Position numbers and translations under genes: made by a program
Assembly (NCBI GenBank): GCA_937625935.1
Contig: OW569363.1
Span: 1-64,000, forward strand
Reading direction: 5' to 3'
DNA: 64,000 nt
From: Tetramitus jugosus
Lineage: Eukaryota; Heterolobosea; Eutetramitea; Acrasida; Vahlkampfiidae
Notes under the pieces: model-generated
Databases searched by the model: none
The model's input: only the letters and a program-made list of their open reading frames with translations
Told to the model about the DNA's origin: nothing
Part shown: piece after piece, positions 52,343 to 61,338 of the stretch
Position numbering within the stretch: position 1 is the first letter of the stretch
Layout: each line of letters starts with the position of its first letter

Positions 52343-54778
52343 TTATCTCTTGACGAATGTGGCTCTCTTTCTTGCCTTGACCAAACCAAACTTCTTTCTT
52401 TCTACATGTCTCATATCTACTGTCATCATAGAGTTGGCACTTAGTGCATAACCAAACTCTGGAATAAACTTGGCAAATGCCTTACTGATTGCCAATTTGA
52501 TGGCATCTCTTTGACCAGTTGTACCACCACCCTCGGCCTTGACATAAATGTCAAACTGTTGGAATGTTTGAGTTATCTTGAATGGAAGACCCAACTTTAG
52601 CAAGTCGCTTCTTCTCTTGAAGTAGTCCAAGTAGTTGCGACCGTTGATAGAGAAGACACCAGTACCAGGAGTCATGACGACATGAGCTCTGCTGTCCTTT
52701 CTCGTTCCACTGGCTCTCACCAAACCAGAGTAGATTTGTGGTTGATATATTCTTCTACCCTTTGCAGCTCCGGCATTCAACTGAGATGCACCATGAATTG
52801 GCTTCAATACTTCGTACAGGTAGTCCCATTCGGAAGCAAAGTCCTTCTCGTTGTTGGTCTTACCCAATTCGGCAACCAATTGAAGAGTACCTTCTTCGAC
52901 TTGTGCCTTTGCGATTTGATCAACTGCATACATGACAGCTTCAATCTTTGGTCTTGGACGAGCAAGGAAATCAGACATGCTCATATTTCCAGGCTGGGAA
53001 TTTCCGTTCAACAAGTCAGTGAGTGAAATCACAGATCTCTTTGTTCCAGAGTATTCCTTTGTTTCCAACATGTCGTTCACCTTGTTCTGTTGCACGAGCC
53101 CGGTGACAATCTTTCCGAGAATGGAATCAATCTTTGTTCGGCTATAGTTTGGAAGGAGCAATTGCAATTTGGCCAACAATCCCTCACGGTCAGTAACTTC
53201 ACTGATGGATTGGAAGAATTGACCAATGGATCTTGGTGCTCTTCCTTGCAAAACACCTGAGAATAGAGTCTTCAAGTGAGCAGGGTCAAATGGAGCGGCA
53301 AGTTCCTCTGCGGAAACGTCATTCAATTCTCTGATAGTCAAAGCGAGAGGATCCAGCAACAAGTAAGGTCTCTCTCTATATATTTGCTCTAACGACTTTG
53401 TCTTCAAGTCATTCCTCAGGTCCTCTTCAAATTGTCGATTGTATTGCTCATCATTCAAAAAGAATCTAGTCTCTTGATGTGTGTAAGCAACTGGATTATC
53501 AATGAGTTCATTTGCTTCAGGTGTTGTGCTCGATTCGTTGAAAATGTACTTGTCTTCGTTCAAAGTAGCCTTCTCCCACACGCTCTTCTTCTCTGGCTTC
53601 TTAGGAGTGGTAGAAAACGTATCACCCATGCTGTATAAATCATTAAAGTTGTTTGCAATGTGACGGATGTGACTGTCAGTTATGGTTTTGATTGCACGAC
53701 CAGGTAAAGATGTTGGTGATGCGGACAGTGCAGTCATATCGGCATTCTTTGATGACTTGGTCACCACTTCACCATACTTTGGTTCAATCAATGCCTCTGC
53801 TCTCTTTGCTTCAGCAGCTACATTCTCCTCCACAACAGGTGCCAGGTAGTGCTTGCCTTCCTGATCAGACAACATGTGCTTCTTCACTTCTTCATCGTAG
53901 AGTCTCTTACCCTCCTCCATTCTCTTCTTGTTCAATTGCTTGTGCAACATGTTGAACACTTGGGTGATTCTGATAGATTGGCTGGCATCTTCAATATTCT
54001 TCTGAACCCATGGCTCCACAAATATCTCATCGTGCTGTGTGCTGGCCGACAATGAGAAGCCAGAGCTATCGTCAGTAGTCTTTTGTTTGTTAATTCCTTC
54101 AATTTCCACCTTGGCCAAAGTGTCAAACACTTGATCTCTTGCCTTGCGCTCAATACCCAACTGCTTGTCAGACAAAACTTGAACAGCTTGTGTCATCATA
54201 TCCACATCTGCTCTTCCAGCAGAATCGTTACCATAGATACTGTTTGGGAATTGTTCCAATTGTTGTTGGAAATCAGACAACTCTGGTCTCTGACGTTCAC
54301 GGTTGTACATACGCCAGTACATGCCCTCATTCGATGAATCCTTGTCCTCTTTTTTCTCACCACCCTTTGCAGATGATGCCGCGACTTGTTGAGGCGTCAC
54401 TTTAGCCTTGAGCATTCGGATGAGACGATGAGTTCTCTTGTACTCGACATTCTTTGCAACTTTTGGCAACACAGCGTCAATGTCATAGTGTTTGCTTGGA
54501 TCGAATGATGATGCATCCGATGATGATGGTTCCACTTCACCAAGCGATCCTTCATTCTTCAAAATTTCTTTCAATTCACTCTCATCGAGATCAAAAGCAG
54601 TTGAAAAATCATCTGTTTCCTTCTTTGATTTTTTTTGTTGTTGAGAGAGGACTGATTGACTGAAATGCTTTTGTTGTTGTTGTTGTTGTTGAGCGGTTTG
54701 ATGAATGGTCGCCAAAGAATGCTTCACGTGGTGCAGTGAAGACCGCGAGACTGCATTTGCTTTGAACGTATGAAGCAT
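52343..54778 (-). CDS. Mitochondrial ribosomal protein uS9 with long N-terminal extension
   Basis: 811 residues from Met 54778 (ORF opens at 54796). The last 130 residues are a complete uS9 domain: GVFSINGRNYLDYFKRRSDL, VKAEGGGTTGQRDAIKLAIS and the basic tail ERKKFGLVKARKRATFVKR that reaches the decoding centre. The start MLHTFKANAVSRSSLHHVKH is Arg/His/Ser-rich, as for a mitochondrial presequence. The 680-residue region between is helical, charged and unlike any domain I recognise; bacterial S9 is only about 130 residues. It is probably a mitoribosome component with a lineage-specific extension; fusion of two proteins is the alternative. Confidence 0.85.
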   Translation of the reverse strand: MLHTFKANAVSRSSLHHVKHSLATIHQTAQQQQQQQKHFSQSVLSQQQKKSKKETDDFSTAFDLDESELKEILKNEGSLGEVEPSSSDASSFDPSKHYDIDAVLPKVAKNVEYKRTHRLIRMLKAKVTPQQVAASSAKGGEKKEDKDSSNEGMYWRMYNRERQRPELSDFQQQLEQFPNSIYGNDSAGRADVDMMTQAVQVLSDKQLGIERKARDQVFDTLAKVEIEGINKQKTTDDSSGFSLSASTQHDEIFVEPWVQKNIEDASQSIRITQVFNMLHKQLNKKRMEEGKRLYDEEVKKHMLSDQEGKHYLAPVVEENVAAEAKRAEALIEPKYGEVVTKSSKNADMTALSASPTSLPGRAIKTITDSHIRHIANNFNDLYSMGDTFSTTPKKPEKKSVWEKATLNEDKYIFNESSTTPEANELIDNPVAYTHQETRFFLNDEQYNRQFEEDLRNDLKTKSLEQIYRERPYLLLDPLALTIRELNDVSAEELAAPFDPAHLKTLFSGVLQGRAPRSIGQFFQSISEVTDREGLLAKLQLLLPNYSRTKIDSILGKIVTGLVQQNKVNDMLETKEYSGTKRSVISLTDLLNGNSQPGNMSMSDFLARPRPKIEAVMYAVDQIAKAQVEEGTLQLVAELGKTNNEKDFASEWDYLYEVLKPIHGASQLNAGAAKGRRIYQPQIYSGLVRASGTRKDSRAHVVMTPGTGVFSINGRNYLDYFKRRSDLLKLGLPFKITQTFQQFDIYVKAEGGGTTGQRDAIKLAISKAFAKFIPEFGYALSANSMMTVDMRHVERKKFGLVKARKRATFVKR

Positions 54779-54967
54779 TTTTCTTAAATCAAACAAAAAA
54801 ATATAGAGTTTTCAGTCGTTGCGTTCTGCTGCAGCAAGAAATGTTTGCGTGGAAAAAATGTTCTTTCGTGTGTGGAGAAAATTGTGCCGCTGTCGGCGTG
54901 TGAACAGAGCGGGTTGACTGCAAACAATTGTAAAGTTCAAGAAGGAGAATTAGCTGAAAAACTTGCG

Positions 54968-55498
54968 ATGGCGACAACTGTGATAGATCTGATCGGTCAC
55001 TCGGTTCATGGTTCTCTTGTACAAGAATATCTGCAATCACTTGTTTCCATTACATCTTCTTCCTCTGATGCATCCTCCAGAGGAGTCATTTCCAAAACTC
55101 CTACAAGCACAAAATCATTTCCCGATGTAACTTTTTACAATTATGTTCCTCTGGGTTTGTCTATCGAGTGCACCAATGATGAACAGCACACAATTGAAGC
55201 TGTTCATTGCTACGCTGCCAAGAATAACGAAAAAGAATTTCTATATGGTTTCTGTGGGAGCTTGCCTGATCCTTTCACGATGCAGTTAAACAATGTTCAG
55301 ATTGTGAACATGCTGGGTGAACCTGATAAGAAGGGTGGTGGATCCATTCCCATTTGGATATCCTATGAAAGTAAGAGCAAGCTGAACCAGTCAATGACAT
55401 GTGGATCTGCTCAAATTTGTGTTCAGATCGACTTTTTATTCAAGGAGTGGGAAGCGGTGCCAAATCCAGTAGCACACTACACGTTTTGGAAAAAGTAG
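54968..55498 (+). CDS. Unrecognised conserved-looking protein
   Basis: 176 residues from ATG 54968 (MATTVIDLIGHSVHG). The ORF opens at 54845, but the extra 41 residues look like leader. The body is a mixed alpha/beta sequence with FYNYVPLGLSIECTND, FLYGFCGSLPDPFTMQLNN and a C-terminal GEPDKKGGGSIPIWISYESK ... CVQIDFLFKEWE. The KKGGG..P.W..YE pattern looks like a family motif, but I cannot name it. No signal or TM segment. Divergently transcribed from uS9m, with 190 bp between starts. Confidence 0.6.
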   Translation: MATTVIDLIGHSVHGSLVQEYLQSLVSITSSSSDASSRGVISKTPTSTKSFPDVTFYNYVPLGLSIECTNDEQHTIEAVHCYAAKNNEKEFLYGFCGSLPDPFTMQLNNVQIVNMLGEPDKKGGGSIPIWISYESKSKLNQSMTCGSAQICVQIDFLFKEWEAVPNPVAHYTFWKK

Positions 55499-55974
55499 AG
55501 TCACTCAAACTGTTGTTTCTGACATGGATAGAAGTATTAGAAGAGGATCTATAGCTCGTTCGATGTTCTTTGGTTGTAATGGACAAAGTTCTTCTTTGAT
55601 TGTTTAACAGCTCGATATCTGAGTTTTAGATTCATTGAAAGCCAAGTTATTGTGCAGTTTTCGAGCAGCAATTCCTCTCTGATATCTTCTATATCTCTTG
55701 ATCGCTGTATTTGGTTTCACAAGTTCAAACTAACATCGTAGTGTGACTTGATTTCCATTTGCATTTCAGATGGCTCCTTCATCTTCACTTGGAATCAGCT
55801 TCAAGTTCAGAAAACATGTCATGAAGTTGGAACTATGCCTATTAATGATCACACGACTGATTGGCTTAAACTCACCAGATAATAAATTCTTTGAGATTAC
55901 CTCAGGAAAGCTTTTGGGAGAGCAGCCGTACTCGTTTCATGTGCGAAATTATCCCAAAACTATTAGAGGGACGA
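55499..55974. other. Intergenic region with an unassigned frame
   Basis: 476 bp between two convergent genes. An 87-codon forward frame (55770-56033) overlaps the end of the LRR gene and has no motif; it is not supported as a gene. Confidence 0.4.
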
Positions 55975-57612
55975 TTAGTTTCTTATCCCACCACCAAACG
56001 TTGCTGTTGCTGACAAGAACTCACAATGCTTGATCACTTTTTCGACGAAAGCATTGTCTCGTCCACAATTAAACCAACTAAGTGAGCAAAGATCCTTCAA
56101 ATACAGAAATGCTTTCTCTGTTATCGATTCTTGAACACATCCGTCCAGTGTAAGTTTTTGGACACTAGTCAAATAAAGAAATGCATCGTCTGTGATACTT
56201 GTACAATAACTCATATCGAGTGTATGAATACCGACCAAATGAGAGAATGCATTATCTGTGATTTGCATACAGCCACTCATATATAGCGTATGAATGCCTT
56301 TCAAATGAGTGAATGCATTGTCTGTGATACTCAGGCAACCACTCATGCTGAGTGTATGAATGCCAGTCAAATGTGCGAATGCGTTGTCTGTGATTTGACG
56401 GCAACCACTCATAAAGAGTGTATGAATGCCAGACAAATGCGTAAATGCAGTGTCTGTGACTTGAGTGCAATAGTTCATAGTGAGATTGTGAATACCAGTC
56501 AAATGACGAAATGCAGTGTCTGTGATTTGATCGCAATTAACCATGGAGAGTGTATGAATGCCAGACAAATGACAAAATGCGTTGTCCGTGATTTGACTAC
56601 AATAGTTCATAATGAGAGTGTGGATGCCAGTCAAATGACGAAATGCGTTGTCTGTGATTTGTTCGCAAGCACTCATGGAAAGTGTATGAATGCCAGACAA
56701 ATGACGAAACGCATTATCTGAGATTTGTCTGCAACTGACTAAGTGTAGTGTATGAATACCAACCAAGGGAGAAAATGCTTCGTCTGTGATATTTTCGCAA
56801 TGACCCAGATAGAGTGTATGAATGCCAGTCAAATGAGTGAATGCACTGTCCGTAATTTGTTTGCAACCGATCATGTGGAGTGTATGAATACCAGTCAGAT
56901 GAGTAAATGCAGTGCCCGTGATTTTGTTACAACCATTCATAGAGAGTGTGTGAATACCAGTCAAATGACGAAATGCATCATCTGTGATATTCGTATAGCT
57001 CATACCAAGAGTATGAATGCCAGTCAAATGAGAAAGAGCAACGTTCTTGATTTGTCTGCAACCGTCCATATACAGTGTGTGAATGCCAACCAAATGTGCA
57101 AATGCATCGTCAGTGACCCAACTACAACCACCCATATAGAGTGTATGAATGCCAGTCAAATGAACAAAAGCATTGCCTGTGATGTGTTTGCAATCATTCA
57201 TACATAGTGTGTGAATGCCTTCCAAGTACTGGAAATGCTCGTCCACCACACTCAAATTTCCGTTAAAGTTAACATTAAACAATGTTCCTTTTCCCAATCG
57301 AAGCCAATGTTCAATTTCTTCTCTATCCAAGCTGGCCTTTAGTGTTCTCTTCTTGCTGGACATGAGAGATCGATTGAATTTGAATTGATTGATTCCTTTG
57401 CAAGTGTAACTCAATTTCAACCATACACGAGTGTTACAAAATTCAACAATGTTCGACCAGATATCACTGAAAAGAGAAGAACAAATTTCAACTAAAGTTG
57501 TGACAGTTCTTTTGCTTGTTTTCTTCATTGTGTCTGTTTGGACGTTTTTTGAGATCTGGAAAACCAACCGGATTTTCCGGAGAACGTCCACAGCTACAGT
57601 GCTTTGCTTCAT
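55975..57612 (-). CDS. F-box-like / leucine-rich repeat protein
   Basis: 545 residues. An N-terminal segment (SDIWSNIVEFCNTRVWLKLSYTCKGINQF) resembles an F-box. Then come 16 tandem 22-residue repeats of GIHTLxMxxCxxITDxAFxHLT, plus two degenerate ones at the end (SVQKLTLDGC, DLCSLSWFNC). Cys and x-x-I-T-D place them in the AMN1/FBXL cysteine-containing LRR class, forming a curved protein-binding solenoid. Repeat 4 lacks one residue. The units are very alike at the DNA level (66-bp period), indicating recent array expansion. A substrate-recognition role in an SCF ligase is likely but inferred. The first ATG (57612) is used; Met 57528 is an alternative. Confidence 0.8.
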   Translation of the reverse strand: MKQSTVAVDVLRKIRLVFQISKNVQTDTMKKTSKRTVTTLVEICSSLFSDIWSNIVEFCNTRVWLKLSYTCKGINQFKFNRSLMSSKKRTLKASLDREEIEHWLRLGKGTLFNVNFNGNLSVVDEHFQYLEGIHTLCMNDCKHITGNAFVHLTGIHTLYMGGCSWVTDDAFAHLVGIHTLYMDGCRQIKNVALSHLTGIHTLGMSYTNITDDAFRHLTGIHTLSMNGCNKITGTAFTHLTGIHTLHMIGCKQITDSAFTHLTGIHTLYLGHCENITDEAFSPLVGIHTLHLVSCRQISDNAFRHLSGIHTLSMSACEQITDNAFRHLTGIHTLIMNYCSQITDNAFCHLSGIHTLSMVNCDQITDTAFRHLTGIHNLTMNYCTQVTDTAFTHLSGIHTLFMSGCRQITDNAFAHLTGIHTLSMSGCLSITDNAFTHLKGIHTLYMSGCMQITDNAFSHLVGIHTLDMSYCTSITDDAFLYLTSVQKLTLDGCVQESITEKAFLYLKDLCSLSWFNCGRDNAFVEKVIKHCEFLSATATFGGGIRN

Positions 57613-57696
57613 CCATAGACAAGCAACAGTCTAAAGCACATTCCAAACAACAACTTTGACCGAATCAGAACAAATGTATGTTTATCGTAGATTCTG

Positions 57697-58152
57697 TTAG
57701 AAAACTCTTTGAGTGCTATCTACTATAATGGTAACAGGGCCGTCATTACTCAACTTGACATCCATCATCTCACCAAAAGCACCCATTTGGACACGATCTT
57801 CACTGTAACCCGTTTGCACCTGTTTCACAAAATCGTCAAAGAACACTCTGGCACGATCTGGACTCATGGCCCGATGAAAATCGAGCTTTGTGCCCTTGAA
57901 GACAGAAAACAGAGTGAACTGGGACACGAGCAACACTTCATAGTTCATATCCTTGACAGATTTGTTCCATCTCTTGCCTTCATGATCCCAGAACCTCGTT
58001 GTCAACACTTTTTTCATTATATAGTCCGCATCATCCTTTGTATCCTTTTCTGTGATACCTACGAGTACCATAAGACCCTTGCCAATCTCTGAAACGACCT
58101 TTTCATCGACAGAAACACTTGCATTTGTCACTCTTTGAATCACTGCTCTCAT
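57697..58152 (-). CDS. DTD1: D-aminoacyl-tRNA deacylase
   Basis: 151 residues, the full family length. It hydrolyses D-amino acids (and glycine) mischarged onto tRNA. The start MRAVIQRVTNASVSVD, the active-site SQFTL (77-81) and the Gly-cisPro motif NDGPVT (136-141, Gly138-Pro139), which enforces chiral proofreading across the dimer, are all present, as is FHRAMSPDRA. No introns. Cytosolic housekeeping protein. Confidence 0.97.
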   Translation of the reverse strand: MRAVIQRVTNASVSVDEKVVSEIGKGLMVLVGITEKDTKDDADYIMKKVLTTRFWDHEGKRWNKSVKDMNYEVLLVSQFTLFSVFKGTKLDFHRAMSPDRARVFFDDFVKQVQTGYSEDRVQMGAFGEMMDVKLSNDGPVTIIVDSTQRVF

Positions 58153-58375
58153 TTTCTTTTTCTATCGTGGTTTTGTTTACTCCGATGAATAGCCGGAGAA
58201 TCGCAAGAATTGAATTCCACAAATGACGAAGTTTCAACAACGAAGAAACAAAAACAAAAAAACGGGAAAAAACAAAAAAACGAGATCATTGAAATCTGCT
58301 CTTCTTTTTTGATCCAATTTTTTTTCTCCTTGTTGCCCCACTCTCAATCTCTCACTTCCCATCATCATCATCATC

Positions 58376-59029
58376 ATGTACTTTAGTATCGTCCTAGAAA
58401 AACAAATTCAATTGGCGCCAAAATATTTTGGTCCGCAACTACAGCAAACTTTGCGCCAAAAATTATCTTCCGACGTGGAAGGTCAATGCACACACAGATA
58501 TGGTTACATTGTAGCTGTGACTGAAATTGAACATATTGGCAATGGAAAAATTAGTGAATCCAATGGTTATGCTACGTTTCCAGTCAGATACAAGGCTATT
58601 GTCTTTAGACCATTCAAAAATGAAGTGGTGGATGGTATTGTTACCACTGTGAACAAGGTGTGTGTGTGTGGTATTCATGTGTTTCATCTCATCTCTCAAT
58701 TTTTTTTTTGAAAATTTTTCAGCTTCGATTGACGCTTTAGCTCTCGCTTACACGATTATTTAAAATCAAAAATTCATTCACGGGACATACAGTTTGGATT
58801 CTATGTGACTGTCGGACCCATGACTCTGTTCATTTCTAGATTACAAATTCCAACAGAAATGGTGTTTGATGCCGATAGTACAACACCGTGCTATGTAGGT
58901 GACGAAGGAAACAAGATTCAAAAGGATTCTGAAGTGAGATTGCGCATATTGGGATTCGAGTTGAAAGAAGGTGGATTCTCTGGTGTTGGTACTGTCAAGT
59001 ATGACTATTTGGGACCTACTCAATCATAA
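58376..59029 (+). CDS. RPB7: RNA polymerase II subunit RPB7
   Basis: Exon 1 is 58376-58657 and exon 2 is 58793-59029, with a phase-0 intron of 135 nt (GTGTGT...ACAG). The product is 172 residues, matching the usual 171-172. The N-terminal tip domain MYFSIVLEKQIQLAPKYFGP and the OB-fold half after the junction (VNKFGFYVTVGPMTLFISRL, VRLRILG) are typical. With RPB4 it forms the stalk of Pol II. Paralogues in Pol I and III (RPA43, RPC25) are less similar to this sequence. Confidence 0.95.
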
Positions 59030-59389
59030 TCATAATCAGTTGGATCATCTGCGCACATACACATTTATTATATTTGTTGTTGTTGTTGTTGATACATGAC
59101 AATGACCGATTACAGCAGCGATGATAATGATGCATATATTTATGTGATGATGATTACAATGTATACATACATATATATATTGATGATGATCAGATATGAA
59201 ATAACAAACTATTCAACTGTGCAGAGTAAGAACGCAACTCTGATATTTTGATCATTTATATATTTATTCATGATGGAGAAAGCACCCACCGACCTACTTT
59301 CTGACCTACAATGCATGCACGAAGAAACCACCCACACCTTTCAATAAAAACAAGAGAAATAGATGAATGATCACACAAGCTTTATTCTC
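59030..59389. other. Convergent intergenic region with simple repeats
   Basis: 360 bp between convergent genes, with TTG, GATGAT and TA-rich runs (for example around 59078-59092 and 59160-59185). It contains the 3' ends of both transcripts; no gene. Confidence 0.6.
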
Positions 59390-60609
59390 TCAATTTTGAG
59401 CCTGTCTCATTTGCTTGAATTTTGACACCTTTTTCTTTGCTGCTGGCTGTTGCGCTTGCACTGCTTCGACAAATGGTGCTTGTGCTTGTTGTTGTTGAGT
59501 TGCGTTCTGTGCAGTGCTACTTCGCTCCACAACCTGTCTAATCACATTCGTTTGTGAACTCGTTGGTTGACTCTTTGCTTCCGCTGTTTGGTTCTTCTTC
59601 TTCACTGGTTCGCTCACTGTTGTTGTTGTTGGTTTTGTTGGTTTTGTCATTGATAGAAGTGCACTTTCATCACCATAATTCACAGCAGCAGCAGCAGCAG
59701 TATTATTAAAGTACTTTGCAAATTCTCGTTCCAACTCTTCATCAATTTCTTTACTACCACCACCACCACTGCTACTACTACTATCATTATCATTCTTTTG
59801 ATTCGCAATGACATGTTGTTGTTGTTGTTGCAACATTTCTTGTTCTCTTCTTTCCAACTTGTCCTTCAATGTCATTTTTTTCTCTCGTTCTTCCTGTGCG
59901 ATTCTCTCTTGCATCTCTCGTTCATCATCTTCTTCTTCTTCGACCTTTAATTTTGCAAACAATTGTTTGAGTTGATCATTGGAGATGGTTTCATTCTTCA
60001 ATATGGTTGTTGTTGTTGTTGTTGTGGATGATGATGATGATGATGATGATGATGGTTTTGATAACTTTAGTGCTGCTTCATCATCATCATCTTCAATGTA
60101 CTCTTCTCTTATATCAACAATGTCACTTCTCTTGTATTCTTCAATCGCTTCCAACAAGTCTCTCTTGAGTTGTTCAGTCTCATCATTTGCTTCTTCTTCG
60201 TCTTCTTCTTCTTTTGTTTTTTCATTCTTGATATTTTTGTTGTTGTTGTTATTCTCGGTTGTTTTTGTATTCTTGTCAAATCGTACTGATTTTGTTTCTG
60301 TGATGCTTTGTTTTGCATTTGGTTGTTGTTTTAGCTTTTGTTGTATTGGAAGTGTTTCTTGTTGTTTTTGTTGTATGGTAGTCGTTGTTGTTGTTGTTGA
60401 TGATGATGATGATGATGATGTCTCATGTGCTGCCTGTTGATAGACAAATGGCTCTGGTTCAAAAGCAATGCCATTGATTCGCGCAAAAAGCTTTTTCAGA
60501 GCTTGTCTCTCATTGTGCAACCTCTCTTGCACGATACGCTCCCTCCGCTCCAAAATTTCTAGCGCCTTTTTTCCCGTACATTTCACAAAATAATTTTCTC
60601 CGAGTAACA
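59390..60609 (-). CDS. URI1-like prefoldin-family protein (5' part not resolved)
   Basis: The visible exon encodes about 405 residues beginning VLLGENYFVKCTGKKALEIL followed by a long helix (ERRERIVQERLHNERQALKKL). This is the second half of the prefoldin-alpha fold as in URI1 (TVLLGDNYFAK type). The rest is Ser/Thr/Asn/Glu low complexity with acidic stretches and a basic end KKVSKFKQMRQAQN. URI1 binds RPB5 and the R2TP complex. The first helix and hairpin (about 80 residues) are missing. An AG just before 60609 suggests a splice acceptor, but the upstream sequence shows no matching exon before the N gap. The gene is partly unresolved. Confidence 0.6.
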
Positions 60610-60610
60610 C

Positions 60611-60798
60611 TGTCCAATACAGTTCAATGCTTGGTTTGTGGGGTATGTTCCACTTCCCCCCATTCTAAGCTGTGATATCATCAACAATTCGTTTTTGGTC
60701 ATGCAACGATGTAATGGCTAAAATATGTCCAAATAAAGCCTTCCAATACGAATCTTTGGTTATTATGATTTGAATTTGATGACTAGTCATTGTTTGAG
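60611..60798 (-). other. Open reading stretch with in-frame TAG, upstream of the URI1-like exon
   Basis: Directly upstream, in frame with the URI1-like exon, the reverse strand reads from an ATG at 60798 for 41 codons (including SYWKALFGHILAIT), then TAG, then a further 18 codons (NGGKWNIPHKPSIELYWT) running without a break into VLLGENYF. It does not look like the prefoldin N-terminal helix. It could be leader, a decayed fusion, or an assembly error next to the gap. Confidence 0.35.
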
Positions 60799-60884
60799 TG
60801 CGATTGTTTATGATTGATAGAAGAACTGGTGTCAACAAAAAAGTGGAACTTCAACAACACGAATAACAAGCAACACACGAACAA

Positions 60885-61012
60885 ATGAATGCACAAGTCA
60901 ATTTTGATCCAAGTATATTGGTATTCACAAGAGTGAATGACATTCATTACTTCAATCTGACAAGTCTCATTAAGAACTACTGCACTAGAAGTGACAAGAA
61001 GCCGAAGAATTT
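60885..61012 (+). CDS. Partial unknown gene running into the assembly gap
   Basis: An ATG at 60885 opens a frame that runs uninterrupted into the N gap: MNAQVNFDPSILVFTRVNDI then HYFNLTSLIKNYCTRSDKK. The A-rich leader (ACACGAACAA) resembles other leaders here. Too short to assign. The frame cannot be followed after the gap. Confidence 0.4.
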
Positions 61013-61212
61013 NNNNNNNNNNNNNNNNNNNNNNNNNNNNNNNNNNNNNNNNNNNNNNNNNNNNNNNNNNNNNNNNNNNNNNNNNNNNNNNNNNNNNNNN
61101 NNNNNNNNNNNNNNNNNNNNNNNNNNNNNNNNNNNNNNNNNNNNNNNNNNNNNNNNNNNNNNNNNNNNNNNNNNNNNNNNNNNNNNNNNNNNNNNNNNNN
61201 NNNNNNNNNNNN
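61013..61212. other. Assembly gap (200 N)
   Basis: Exactly 200 undetermined bases; the round number suggests a placeholder of unknown true size. Confidence 0.95.
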
Positions 61213-61338
61213 TCGCTGTTGTTTATGTTTTTTGATCGTGGAAACTGCGCAGAAACTTCTGGCGGAGGGAGGTCTGTGTAAAAAGTTACGCTTGAGGGCT
61301 CATTCCTTTTTATTGTTGAAACCTAAGAGAGGAAAAAT

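Noticed and set aside
55770-56033. Forward 87-codon frame starting MAPSSSLGISF
   Set aside because: It overlaps the 3' end of the LRR gene, has no motif and lacks a continuation or splice partner.
56290-57207. Forward Cys-rich frames of 143 and 151 codons with regular MNASQM.xCxVCD repeats
   Set aside because: They mirror the 66-bp LRR repeats of the reverse-strand gene, so the periodic Cys pattern is a by-product.
59979-60440. Forward 153-codon Ser/Val/Phe/Asp-rich frame
   Set aside because: Antisense to the simple-sequence part of the URI1-like gene.
60885-61281. Open frames of 96-116 codons bridging the N gap
   Set aside because: Most of their length is undetermined bases; only the 43 real codons before the gap are kept as a partial gene.
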